In this document: positions 48,019 to 57,733 of the stretch, one piece after another
Layout: each line of letters starts with the position of its first letter
How positions within the stretch are numbered: the stretch's first letter is position 1
Assembly (NCBI RefSeq): GCF_024703895.1
Contig: NZ_CP087968.1
Location: forward strand, 1,612,001-1,676,000
Direction: 5' to 3'
Length of the DNA stretch: 64,000 nucleotides
Source: Nocardioides sp. B-3
GTDB taxonomy: Bacteria; Actinomycetota; Actinomycetes; Propionibacteriales; Nocardioidaceae
Translations under genes and position numbers: made by a program
The notes under the pieces: generated by a model
Seen by the model: only the letters and a program-made list of their open reading frames with translations
Databases searched by the model: none
What the model was told of the DNA's origin: nothing

Positions 48019-49932
48019 TCACCAGATGCGCACAGCTCCGCGGGCTCGATCCACAGCTCATCCTCGGCCGAGGTCTCGAACGCCTCGTGGAACTCGTCGA
48101 GGTTGCGCACGATGTTGGCGCGGAACTCCGGCGGCGAGTGCGGGTCGATGGTCAGGAACTGCAGGTCCTGCTCCTTGCGACGCTTGGTGCGCCAGACGTA
48201 GGCCCAGTTCATGAACAGCGCCTGCCGTTCATCAGCCGGGGCGGTCCCACCTGACGCGATCACGAACGCCTTGTGGCCAATGGTCAGGCCACCCGGGTCG
48301 CCGATGTTCTCGCCGACGGTCAGCTCGCCGTTGACCTTCTCGCCCGGCAGGTTGCGCGGCTCGAAGCCGTCGTACTGCTCGATCAGGGCCTTGGTCTTGA
48401 CCTCGAAGGCGGCCTTGTCGTCGGCGGTCCACCAGTCGTTGAGGTTGCCGGCGCCGTCGTACTGCGCGCCCCGGTCGTCGAAGCCGTGGCCGATCTCGTG
48501 GCCGATGACCGAGCCGATGCCGCCGTAGTTCTCGGCCGCGGTCGCGTCGGGGCTGAAGAACGGCTTCTGCAGGATGCCGGCGGGGAAGCAGATCTCGTTG
48601 GTGCCCGGGTTGTAGTAGGCGTTGACGGTCTGCGGCAGCATGAACCACTCGTCGCGGTCGACGGGCGAGCCGATCTTGTTGAGCTCACGGTCGGTCTCGA
48701 AGGCCGACGCAGCGACGATGTTGCCCATCAGGTCGCCCGGCGTGACGACCGGGTTGGAGTAGTCGTGGAACTTCTCCGGGTAGCCGATCTTCGGGCGGAA
48801 GGTGTCGAGCTTCTCGTAGGCCTTCTGCTTCGTCTCCTCGCCCATCCAGTCGAGCGCCTCGATGGAGATGCGGTAGGCCTTGAGCAGGTTGTCGACCAGC
48901 TCGTCCATCATCGCCTTGGACTCCGGCGGGAAGTGCCGCGAGACGTATTCACGCCCGACGGCCTCGCCGAGCGCGCCCTCGACCAGCGAGACGCCACGCT
49001 TCCAGCGCTCGCGCAGCTCGGGGGTGCCGTTGAGGGTGCGGCCGTAGAAGTCGAAGTTGGTCTCCACGAAGTCGTTCGGGAGGTATGCCGAAGCGCTGCG
49101 CAGCACGTGCGAGAGCAGCCACGACTTCCAGTCCTCGATGGGCACCTCGTCCGGGACGGTGGACAGGTGCGCGAGGTAGGACGGCTGGCGGACGCAGGAC
49201 TCCGCGATGGTCTGGTCGTTGCCGCCGAGGTTGGTGACGTAGGCGTCCCAGTCGAAGGAGGGCGCCAGCGCCTTGAGCTCCTCGAGCGTGGTCAGGTTGT
49301 AGGTCTTCTGGACGTCGCGGGTCTCCGCGCGCTCCCAGTGCCCGGCCGCGAGCTTGGTGTCGATGTCGAGCACGGTCTGCGCCTTGGCGGCCGCGTCGGG
49401 GATCTGGCCGAGCTCGAGGAGCCGGGTCAGGTAGGCGACGTACTTCTCCCGCACCTCCGCGAACTTGTCGTCGCGGTAGTAGCTCTCGTCGGGCAGGCCG
49501 AGGCCGCCCCGGGTGATGTGGAAGAGGTAGCGATCGGAGTTGCGGTCGTCGGTGTCGACGTAGGACCCGAAGAGCCCGGCGCCGCCGACCCGCTCGGAAC
49601 TCGCCCGGGAACGCGGCCGGGTCGCGGACGTCGCGCAGGCCGTCGACGGCCGCCAGCAGCGGCTGGATCGGGCGGGTGCCGAGCTTGTCGATCGTCGCCT
49701 CGTCCATGAAGGAGGCGAAGAGGTCGCCGATCTTGCGGCCCTCCTCGTCCAGCTCCTCGGCGGGCGTCTCGGCGATCGAGGTGATGATGTCGCGGACCTG
49801 CCCCTCGGCGACATCGGCCAGCTGCACGAACGGCCCCCAGCTGGACCGGTCGCTGGGGATCTCGGTCTCGTCGAGCCACCGTCCGTTGACGTGGCCGAAG
49901 AGGTCGTCCTGCGGACGAATGTCAGGGTTCAT
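48019..49932 (-). CDS. M13 family zinc metallopeptidase, frameshifted
   Basis: About 637 residues. M13 (neprilysin/PepO) hallmarks: PQDDLFGHVNGRWLDETEIP at the start, QTVNAYYNPGTNEICFPAGI, zinc site GSVIGHEIGHGFDDRGAQYD (HExxH), GENIGDPGGLTIGHKAF (third ligand region), and ALFMNWAYVWRTKRRKEQ. The frame breaks near 49600 and near 48035; adding one base at the second gives the family ending VRIW and a stop at 48019. Otherwise the frame reads through palindrome B-right. There is no signal peptide, so it is probably a cytosolic oligopeptidase. Confidence 0.9.
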
Positions 49933-49972
49933 GCCCGGGCGGGCGTCATCCAGGGATGCTCACGGAGCGACC

Positions 49973-50827
49973 CTAACCGGCCGGGTCAACGCTCCGCCCG
50001 ATGACCGAGAACATCATGACCGCGACGAACGCCTCGCCCCGCTCCGCACCGGCGATGTTGTCCCGCTCGAGCCGGTCGCCCTCCTCCACCGTGATGGCGC
50101 CGTCCGCCAGTGCATGTTCGATGCTGTTGCGCAGCAGCACCGGGACGCGGAGCTGCTCCTCGGGCAGCACCGCCGCGTCGGCTCCGACCTCCGCATCGAC
50201 CACCAACCCGGCCCGGCGCAGCAGCCACCGCAGCGAGCGGCCGGCGAACGGGTTGGTCCAGCGACGGAACGACGCATCCATCAGGCGGCGCACCACGTCG
50301 GGTTCACCCATCGACTGCACCATCGAACCCCAGTCGCTGTCGACCAGCGCGACCCGGCCGCCCGGCGCCAGCACCCGGGCGATCTCGCGGGCTGCCGCCG
50401 CCGGGTCGTCGAGGTGCTGGAAGACGCGCTCGGAGCGGATCACGTCGACCGTGCCGTCCTCGAACGGAAGGGCCGGGGCGTCGCCCTCGACGAAGACCGC
50501 CGTCGACCCCTCGGCCAGCGCCCGCGCCTCCGCCTGCGTGCGGAGGCCCGCATGCGGCTCGATCCCTACGGCACGACCGGCAGGACCCACGAGCGCCGCT
50601 AGTCGCCGTACCTCCGCGCCGGTCCCGCACCCGAGGTCCACGGCGGTCTCCCCGGGCTGTGGCGCGAGCGCGGCGAGCGTCCAGTCGCGCAACCGCTGGA
50701 TGCCGGGCATCAGCTCCTGCATGTCGAGCACCATCACCCGGGCGGCCGGGTCGGCGGCCGCGTCGGCCGGCAGGTTGCCGCGCCGGAAGCTCGTGGGCGT
50801 GAGGGCCTTCAGGTCTCCAGTGGTCAC
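49973..50827 (-). CDS. SAM-dependent class I methyltransferase
   Basis: Intact, 284 residues. Motif I ETAVDLGCGTGAEVRRLAAL, the acidic residue after strand 2 in AVGIEPHAGL, DAPALPFEDGTVDVIRSERV (motif III-like), and REIARVLAPGGRVALVDSDW (motif post-III). The pattern is that of UbiE/small-molecule methyltransferases (Methyltransf_11). The substrate cannot be told. It is divergent from the secreted BNR-like gene. Confidence 0.85.
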   Translation of the reverse strand: MTTGDLKALTPTSFRRGNLPADAAADPAARVMVLDMQELMPGIQRLRDWTLAALAPQPGETAVDLGCGTGAEVRRLAALVGPAGRAVGIEPHAGLRTQAEARALAEGSTAVFVEGDAPALPFEDGTVDVIRSERVFQHLDDPAAAAREIARVLAPGGRVALVDSDWGSMVQSMGEPDVVRRLMDASFRRWTNPFAGRSLRWLLRRAGLVVDAEVGADAAVLPEEQLRVPVLLRNSIEHALADGAITVEEGDRLERDNIAGAERGEAFVAVMMFSVIGRSVDPAG

Positions 50828-50954
50828 CGTGCCAGTGTGCGACCGCGGGGCGCCTCGACACCCTGTTGTCTAGACCGTTCGTTGCCTGCGACACCGATCC
50901 TCGGCACAGTCGGAGTGATCGCCCCGCCCGCGGGACGTTCGAGGGGAGACCGCC

Positions 50955-52368
50955 ATGCTCGTCCGTCGTGTCCTGAGCGCGCTCGCGCTCGCACCACTCG
51001 TCCCGGCGGGCCACGCGCCCGCGGTGAGCACGGCGAGCACGGCTGACGCACGGGTCACGCCGAGTGCCCGGACGCCGCTGACGGCCAGTGCCGGGCCCAA
51101 CTTCGCGCAGGCCGCGGTCGCTCGTACGGCGGACGGCACCCAGCACGTCGTGTGGGTCGTGGACAACGCGGACCGCACCCACAACTACGAGCACACGGCG
51201 ATCTCGCCGAGCGGCGTCCAGGGGCCCGTGCACCGGATCCCGGCCAGCAACTGGGGCCAGCTCAGCACGCCGGTCGACCTCGGGGTCAACGCCGACGGCA
51301 GCCTCCGTCTCGCCTTCCGCGGTTCGCTCGACGGCAACACCGCCAACTTCTTCACCTACAAGGGCGTCTACACCGCGGTCTCCGGCGACGGCGGCGCGAC
51401 GTGGGCAGTGCCGCGCGAGGTGCTCACGAAGAGCATCAGCGACGGCGGCGTGACGATGGCCTACGTCCCCGACGGCACCGGGCGTCCGATCACCGGGTAT
51501 GGCGACACCGGAGGCTTCCACTGGAACGTCGGCCTCGTCCCCGAGGCTTCCGTGGAGACGGCCACCGTGCAGGAGTTCACCGACCACGACGCCATGGGCG
51601 CCTCGCTGGTCACCTCCGGCGGCGGCGTCTACGTCGTCTACCAGAGCACGCGGGCCAACGGCATCTTCGCCCGTCAGGTGTGGCCCACGCTCGGTGGCCC
51701 GCTGCAGGCCCCCGGCACCTACACCAACCCGGGCCAGCCGATGGCGCTCGTCGACCGTCCGGGCGTGGGTCCCGTGGCGGCGTACGCGATCAACGGCAAG
51801 GTCGTGCTCTGGGACATCGGGGCGAACGCCACGCACGCGGTGCCGGGCATGGACGGCCCCAACAACGTCGCGCTCGCCGTGCTGCCGGACGGTCACCTGT
51901 GGGTGGCCGCGCAGGGGCCGATCGGCTACACCCCGCGCGTCTCGCGGGTGGCCGCCCGCGGCTGGAACGTCGATCGCCGTCCGGTCGTCCTCGACGAGCT
52001 CTACAGCACCTTCGGGATCGAGGTGAGCAGCGCCGGCGCACTCCGGGCCGAGTTGCTCCTGACCGGCAACGAGGTGGCCGAGCCGAGCCGGATCCACGCG
52101 ATGTCCGCGCTCGCGCAGCTGACCGTCAAGGCCTCGCCCCGTCGCTGGCGGGTCGGTCGTGACCAGCGCGTCGTCTTCAAGGTGACCGACGTCGACGGTG
52201 CGGTCGCGGGGCGCGAAGGTGCGCGCCGCCGGCAAGCGCTGCATCACGGCCGGCTCCGGGAAGTGCAGCATCCGGTTCCCCGCCTCCAACCGGCCGAGGA
52301 CGATCACGGCCAAGGTGAAGAAGACGAGCTACTACACCGTCAGGACGACCCTGAGGATCAAGCGCTGA
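50955..52368 (+). CDS. Secreted BNR/sialidase-like beta-propeller protein, frameshifted near the end
   Basis: About 470 residues. The N-terminal signal peptide is RRVLSALALAPLVPAGHAPA. The body has repeated beta strands with an Asp-box, TAVSGDGGATWAVPREVLTK (SxDxGxxW), plus TQHVVWVVDNADRTHNYEHT, LVTSGGGVYVVYQSTRANGI and PVAAYAINGKVVLWDIG, as in six-bladed sialidase-type propellers. No sialidase catalytic triad is evident, so an enzyme function is unproven. After a break near 52210 the C-terminus is a small Lys-rich beta domain (GKCSIRFPASNRPRTITAKV). It ends exactly where the convergent oxidoreductase ends. Confidence 0.72.
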
Positions 52369-53360
52369 TCAGCCCCTGACGCGCACGATCGACTTGCCGA
52401 GGGTCAAGCGGTTGTCCATGTCGACCAGCGCCTGACCGAAGCCGTCCATCGGGTACGTCGCACCGATGGACGGCTTGATCACGCCGGTCTCGATCATCGG
52501 CAGGAGCTCGCGCCACTGCTGCTGCATGAAGTCCCGGCGCGTCATCGCGTAGGCGCCCCAGCCCACGCCGCGTACGTCGATGTTGTTGAGCAGCAGTCGG
52601 TTGACCTTGACCTCGGGGATGCCACCGGCCGGCGGCGAAGCCGACGACGAGCAGGCGACCCTGCTCGGCGAGGCAGCGCAGCGAGTCGGTGAAGAGGTCG
52701 CCGCCGACGACGTCGAGCACGATGTCGACGCCGCGGCCGCCGGTGAGCTCCTTGACCTTGTCGCGGAACCCGGCCCGCTCGTCGGTTGAGCCTGTCGAAA
52801 CCACGTCGTCTGCCCCGGCGGCCAGCGCGACCTGCGCCTTCTCGGGGTGAGCTGACGACGGCGATGGTGCGGGCGCCGTACCCCTTGGCGACCCGGATCG
52901 TGGCGGTCCCCACGCCCCCGGCGGCGCCGTGCACGAGGACGGTGTCGCCCTCGCGGATGCCGCCCCGGTCCTTGAGCGCGAACTGCGCGGTGAGGTAGTT
53001 CATCGGCAGCGCCGCGCCCTCGTCGAAGGAGAGCGCGTCCGGGAGCGGGAACGTCCAGATCTTCGGTGAGGCGACAACCTCGGCTGCGTTGCCCCAGCCG
53101 GCGACGCCGGCCACACGCTGCCCGACCGTGAAGGCGCTGCTGCCCGGGTCGCGCACCACGCCGGCGAAGTCGACGCCGAGGTTGAACGGCGGCTCCGGCT
53201 TCATCTGGTACTCGCCACGGCTCAGCAGGAGGTCGGGGAAGGAGACGCCCACGCTGTGCACCTCGACGAGCACGTCGTCGGCGCCGGGCGTCGGCTCGGG
53301 GACGTCGTTGACCTTGAGGTCGGCAGGTCCGGTGGTCGTCTCGACTTGTACGGCGCGCAT
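52369..53360 (-). CDS. NADPH:quinone oxidoreductase family (zinc-less MDR), frameshifted
   Basis: About 330 residues. GroES-like part: RAVQVETTTGPADLKVNDVP, EPPFNLGVDFAGVVRDPGSS. Rossmann part: GIREGDTVLVHGAAGGVGTA (AAGGVG), TGGRGVDIVLDVVGGDLFTD, GRLLVVGFAAG, GVGWGAYAMTRRDFMQQQWR. It lacks zinc ligands, as in QOR/VAT-1 type reductases. Frame breaks lie near 52845 and 52635. A 19-bp repeat (52784-52802) is inserted in frame and gives VSTGSTDE in a surface loop. It is divergent from the MFS gene. Confidence 0.87.
52784..52802 (-). repeat. GGTTTCGACAGGCTCAACC repeat inside the oxidoreductase gene
   Basis: On the minus strand GGTTTCGACAGGCTCAACC, a 19-bp unit with GGTT/AACC ends, in frame and encoding VSTGST. 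It is a shorter relative of the 35-bp repeat at 31677-31711, which has the same ends and TTTCGACA start. Confidence 0.7.
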
Positions 53361-53407
53361 GGTGCCGAGGCTACTGCCGCCCGTGGCTCTCTTGACCTCA
53401 AGTCCAC

Positions 53408-54811
53408 GTGAACCAGCACCCTGACGACGTGACCACGCAATCCGATGGCCCGATGTCGGTGCCGACCGCCACACTGGACGGCATGGGGGATCCGATCATC
53501 GACCCGGTGCGCGACACCGTGGGCGACCAGCCGGTCGGTCGCCGCGCGCCCGGGGCCCTGACGCCCTTCCGCACGCCGGCCTACCGCTGGCTGGCGCTCG
53601 CCCTCGCCGCAAGCGCGTTCGCGAGCGGCGTCTGGATCGTGGCGCTGGTCTGGGAGGTCATCCGCCTCGGCGGCGGCCCGGGTCAGCTCTCGACCGTCAT
53701 GACCGCCAGCGCCGTCGGAGTGCTGATCCCCGCACTGCTGGCCGGGGTCGTGGCCGACCGGGTGCCGCAGAAGCTGATCCTGCTCACCGTCGCGCTGGTC
53801 GAGCTGGTGGCGATGGCGATGATCGCCTTCCTGTCCTCGGCCGATCTCAACAGCGTGTGGATCCCGGCGTGCGCCACGTTTGTGTCCGGCATGGGCATGG
53901 CGTTCTACTACCCCGCCTACTCCGCTTGGCTGCCGGCGCTGATCCCCGAGTCCGACCTGCAGGCGGTCAACGGCTTCGAGGGGATGGTGCGCCCGACGAT
54001 CGGACAGGCGATCGGACCGGCCGTGGCCGGTGCCGTCGTCGGCGCCCACTCGCCCGGCGCGGCGTTCATCGTTGCCGCGGTCTCCGGCGCGGTCGCGCTG
54101 GTGGTGCTCGCCCGGGTTCCGCAGACCCCCATTCGCCGTACCCTCGACGAGGCGCACGCCCGGCACCCGGTCCGCTCGGCCTTCGCCGACATGCGCGAGG
54201 GCTTCGGCTACATGATGCGCACCCCGTGGCTGCTGGCCACGCTGCTGTTCGCGTCGCTGATGATCCCGGTGATGATGGGTCCGCTCGAGGTGCTGATCCC
54301 GTTCCTGATCAAGGACAAGCTGGGCGGCGGCCCCGACGACCACTCCTATGTCCCGGCGGCCTTCGGCATCGGCGGCGCGCTCGGTTCGCTGGTGATGGCG
54401 TCCGTGCGGATGCCGCGGCGCTACCTCACGTTGATGAACCTCGGATGGGGTCTCGGCTGCCTGCCGTTCCTCGTGATCGCGGTCGCCGACAGCGTCTGGA
54501 TGGTGATCGGTGCCGCGGCCGTCATGGGGGCACTCTTCTCGGCGCCGATGGTGATCTGGGGGACGCTGCTGCAGCGCCGGGTGCCGCCCGAGCTGCTCGG
54601 TCGCGTCGCGAGCCTCGACTTCTTCGTCAGTATCTCGCTGATGCCGATCTCGATGGCGCTGGCCGGACCGGTGGCCGACGCGATCGGGCTGCGCAACACC
54701 TTCTACATCGCCGGCATCGTGCCGGTCGTCGTCGTGGTCGTGGCAACGGTGTGGGCGAAGCTGCCGGCCGACGAGCTGGCGCACCCGCTGCGCGACGATG
54801 AGGAGGAGTAG
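53408..54811 (+). CDS. MFS transporter (EntS/MFS_3-like)
   Basis: Intact, 467 residues, about 12 membrane helices after a 50-residue polar N-terminus. GVVADRVPQKLILLTVALVE is the motif A loop; MGMAFYYPAYSAWLPALIPE, MVRPTIGQAIGPAVAGAVVG, and FFVSISLMPISMALAGPVAD are typical of the MFS_3 group that includes the enterobactin exporter EntS. No siderophore genes are nearby, so the substrate is unknown. The start at 53408 is the longest ORF; ATGs within the first 30 codons are alternatives. It ends flush with the convergent sigma factor gene. Confidence 0.85.
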   Translation: MNQHPDDVTTQSDGPMSVPTATLDGMGDPIIDPVRDTVGDQPVGRRAPGALTPFRTPAYRWLALALAASAFASGVWIVALVWEVIRLGGGPGQLSTVMTASAVGVLIPALLAGVVADRVPQKLILLTVALVELVAMAMIAFLSSADLNSVWIPACATFVSGMGMAFYYPAYSAWLPALIPESDLQAVNGFEGMVRPTIGQAIGPAVAGAVVGAHSPGAAFIVAAVSGAVALVVLARVPQTPIRRTLDEAHARHPVRSAFADMREGFGYMMRTPWLLATLLFASLMIPVMMGPLEVLIPFLIKDKLGGGPDDHSYVPAAFGIGGALGSLVMASVRMPRRYLTLMNLGWGLGCLPFLVIAVADSVWMVIGAAAVMGALFSAPMVIWGTLLQRRVPPELLGRVASLDFFVSISLMPISMALAGPVADAIGLRNTFYIAGIVPVVVVVVATVWAKLPADELAHPLRDDEEE

Positions 54812-56073
54812 TCAGGCACCATGTCCCACACACTCGGCGGCGCGCCTCTGCATCGTGGACCGCTCGACGTCGTTTCGGGTGAGTGCTGCCGCCCGGAGGA
54901 AGTGGCTCCCGGCCTCGTCGTGGTCACCGAGCCGGCACAGCAGGTCGCCGGCCACGGCCGGCAGCAGGTGGTAGCCGCTCATGCTCGGCAGGTCGAAGAG
55001 CGGGCGGACGATGTCCGGGCCCGCTTCGGGCCCGAATGCCTGCGCGGTCGCGACACCGCGGTTGAGCTCCACCACGGGTGACGGACTGATCTGGGCCAAC
55101 CCGTCGTAGAGGGCGGCGATGCGCGGCCAGTCGGTGTCGGCGGGGATGCGGGCGCGGGCGTGGCAGGCGGCGATGGCCGCCTGCAGGGCGTAGGGACCGG
55201 CCGAGCCTCCCAGCCGTTGGATGCGATCCACGAGCGCCAGCCCGCGGGTGATCAACAGCTGGTCCCACCGGGTGCGGTCCTGGTCGAGGAGCAGCACCGG
55301 CAAACCGTCGGGACCGGTGCGCGCGGAGACGGGGGGCCCGGATCTCGAGCAGTGCGGAGCAAGCCGAGCGTCTCGGGGTCGTCAGGGGTCAGACTGGCGA
55401 GCATCCGCCCAAGGCGCAGTGCCTCGGCACACAGCTCCGAACGGATCCAGTGCTCACCGCTGGTGGCGGTGTAGCCCTCGTTGAAGACGAGGTAGATCAC
55501 TTCGCGTACGGCGCCGAGGCGGGCCGGGCGCGCCTCCGGGCCGGGCAGCTCGAACCGGACCTCCGCGGCGGCCAAGGTCCTCTTGGCCCGGACGATCCGC
55601 TGCGCGATCGTCGCCTCCGCCGTCAGGAACGCCCGGGCGACGTCCTCGGTGGCGAGGCCGCAGACGAGCTTCAGGGTGAGCGCGGAGCGGGCGTCCGGGG
55701 AGAGCAGCGGGTGGCAGGACATGAAGATCAGGCCGAGCAGGTCGTCGGCCGGGTCTCCGTCGACGATCTCGTCGATGTCGTGCTCCGGGGTCTGCGGGGT
55801 CTCCGCGGCGACCCGGTGGTACTTGTTGCGCTGGTTGTCGCGGCGCCGGATCCGGTCGATGGCGAGGTAGCGGGCGGTCGTGTGGAGCCGGGCGGCCGGG
55901 TTGTTCGGGATGCCGTCGGTGCGCCACCTCTCGAGGGCGGCGACGAAGGTGTCCTGCGCAAGCTCCTCTGCGGTGTCGAGGTCACCGACGAGGCGCGCGA
56001 GGCGGGCCGTCACCCGCGGGGACTCGACACGCCACAGCGTGGCCACGGTCTGATCGAGCGAGGTCTCGTTCAT
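54812..56073 (-). CDS. RNA polymerase ECF sigma factor, ECF42 type (SigJ-like TPR C-terminus), frameshifted
   Basis: About 420 residues. Sigma-2: RVTARLARLVGDLDTAEELA, AALERWRTDGIPNNPAARLH, RYLAIDRIRRRDNQRNKYHR. Sigma-4: ALTLKLVCGLATEDVARAFL, TAEATIAQRIVRAKRTLAAA. A long C-terminal TPR-like region follows (VIYLVFNEGYTATSGEHWIR, LAQISPSPVVELNRGVATAQ, FLRAAALTRNDVERSTMQRR), which defines group ECF42. The frame breaks near 55350. ECF42 factors have no anti-sigma factor; control is thought to involve the C-terminal domain and the DGPF partner encoded directly upstream. Confidence 0.9.
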
Positions 56074-56107
56074 GGCTGCTGTGGCGGTCGAGTTCGGCCC
56101 GGGGTGG

Positions 56108-56464
56108 CTACGCGAGGTCGTCGAACTCGACGACGCGGCGTACGTCGACGCGCTCCGACCCGACGACGAGCGCGAACTTGCGCGCGTGCTCGACAGCCTC
56201 GGCGAGCGAGTCGACCTCGAGGATCGCGAAGCCGGCGATCAGCTCCTTGGCCTCGGCGAACGGACCGTCGATGACCCGGACGTTGCCGTCGGCCACCTCG
56301 ACCCGAGCGCCCTGCTTGCTGGAATGGACGCCCTCACCGGTGAGGAGCACGCCGGACATGGCCGACTCCTGCATGTACTGGCCGATCGCGGCCTGCGTCT
56401 CCGGCGACGGCGGGACGCCGTCCTCCATGTCCCGGGTCTGGTAGTGCATCACCATGTAGCGCAC
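56108..56464 (-). CDS. YciI/DGPF domain protein, ECF42 partner
   Basis: Intact, 118 residues. VIDGPFAEAKELIAGFAILE carries the DGPF signature; MRYMVMHYQTRDMEDGVPPS and AEAVEHARKFALVVGSERVD complete the YciI-like ferredoxin fold. Such proteins are nearly always encoded beside ECF42 sigma factors and are part of their regulon. It lies 34 bp upstream of the sigma gene on the same strand and downstream of the DHFR-like gene. Confidence 0.9.
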   Translation of the reverse strand: MRYMVMHYQTRDMEDGVPPSPETQAAIGQYMQESAMSGVLLTGEGVHSSKQGARVEVADGNVRVIDGPFAEAKELIAGFAILEVDSLAEAVEHARKFALVVGSERVDVRRVVEFDDLA

Positions 56465-56528
56465 GTCTTGTCTCCTCGATTCGTGTCGGTTGGGGTCAAT
56501 GCTGTCGTACGACGGGCTTGCGCGCCGT

Positions 56529-57069
56529 TCACGCGCCGGCGGCCTTGTAGACGAGGTGCAGCACGCCGGTGCTGAACGCCTCGGACGAGACCAGCTCCAG
56601 CGGCACCGTCTCGCCGTCGGCGAAGAGCTTCTTGCCGTGGCCGACCACGATCGGGTGGACGAGCAGGTGCAGCTCGTCGACCAGACCCTGAGCGAGCATC
56701 CACTGCACGAGGGGTGGCGCTGCCGGTCGTACCGAGTCTGGTGTCCTGCTTGAGGGCCTTCAGCTCGGAGGCGACGTCACCGCTGACGACCGAGGAGTTC
56801 TCCCGGTGGCGTCGGCGAGGGTGGTGGAGACGACGTACTTGCGCGAGCCGTTCATCATCTCGGTGATCGGGTCCTCGGGGTCGGCGCTCGGCCAGTACGC
56901 AGCGAACTCGTCGTAGGTCTGGCGACCGAGCAGCGTGGCGTCGTTGTTGCTCATCTGCTCACCGACAACCGCGCCCATCTCGTCGTTGAAGTAGGGGAAG
57001 TGCCATGTCTCAGGGCGACTCGATGACGCCGTCGAGCGAGATGAAGAGGCTGGACTTGATGTAACCCAT
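56529..57069 (-). CDS. Dihydrofolate reductase family (RibD C-terminal-like) protein, frameshifted
   Basis: About 180 residues. MGYIKSSLFISLDGVIESP is the typical start; DATLLGRQTYDEFAAYWPSA and RKYVVSTTLADAT form the NADPH site; after breaks near 57005, 56805 and 56720 the end is QGLVDELHLLVHPIVVGHGK, KLFADGETVPLELVSSEAFS. These reductases often sit in ECF42 operons; the substrate is unknown and they are not housekeeping DHFR. Confidence 0.82.
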
Positions 57070-57134
57070 GATGTGCTCCTTGGTTGGTGGGCGAGGATGC
57101 CCGGGATGTGCTGGATGGTCGTGCTCGTTTCGTT

Positions 57135-57637
57135 TCAGCGCCCGGCAGCCAGTCGACGGCCGAGCATGGGGACGATGACCGCGGCGGCGATGAGGTGCGC
57201 CACGACCAGCGTTGCCTTCGTGGGCGCACTGGTTCCCGCGGCGGTCAGCGGGGGCGATCAGCGACGCAAGGACCGGGACGCTCGCCACGGCCCACCAGAC
57301 GCGTGCCGGGTTGGTGGCCCAGCGTTTGATACCCGCGACGAGTGCAGTCCCGAGAACCATGCAGAACGCGATCGAGATGGCGCAGGCACCCGCGGTGACC
57401 GGCACCACGGAGCTGGCGTGGCCGCCCGGGTCACCGACGGCCAGATCGACACCGGCGAACCGGACAACGGCGGTGAAGGATTCAGTCGCGACGGCCGCCA
57501 GCACGGCTGCGACGCCGCCGGTACGAAGCAGGCCAGTGAGGCGCGCCCCGGACGCGGTGTCCGTCTCTGCGGGGTGACGCGACGGTGGTGTTGGTGGTGG
57601 CGTTGGCGGGGGTGGTGGCGTTGGCGGTGGTGGTCAT
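57135..57637 (-). CDS. DUF6069 family membrane protein, frameshifted
   Basis: About 167 residues. A Thr/Ala-rich start (MTTTANATTPANATTNTTVA) is followed by four hydrophobic helices: VLAAVATESFTAVVRFAG, ACAISIAFCMVLGTALVAGI, ARVWWAVASVPVLASLIA, and TLVVAHLIAAAVIVPMLGRR. Breaks lie near 57560 and 57250. DUF6069 has no known function. It is the first gene of the probable DUF6069-DHFR-YciI-sigma operon. Confidence 0.72.
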
Positions 57638-57685
57638 GGCGGTTCTCCCTGTCGTGGTGGTCACCGTGGAAGGTGCTCTCACCCT

Positions 57686-57706
57686 GTGTGCCGAACGACG
57701 GCACAC
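57686..57706. promoter_or_regulatory. Inverted repeat in the ECF42 operon promoter region
   Basis: GTGTGCCG (57686-57693) / CGGCACAC (57699-57706) with a 5-base centre, 49 bp before the DUF6069 start. It could be a regulator site or a leader hairpin. The upstream sequence also contains an AT-rich AAACATTTTT stretch. Confidence 0.45.
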
Positions 57707-57733
57707 GGAATCGACAAGGTCGCCAAACATTTT

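Noticed and set aside
53222..54784. 520-codon minus-strand ORF opposite the MFS gene
   Set aside because: His/Asp/Arg-rich shadow of the intact MFS transporter on the plus strand.
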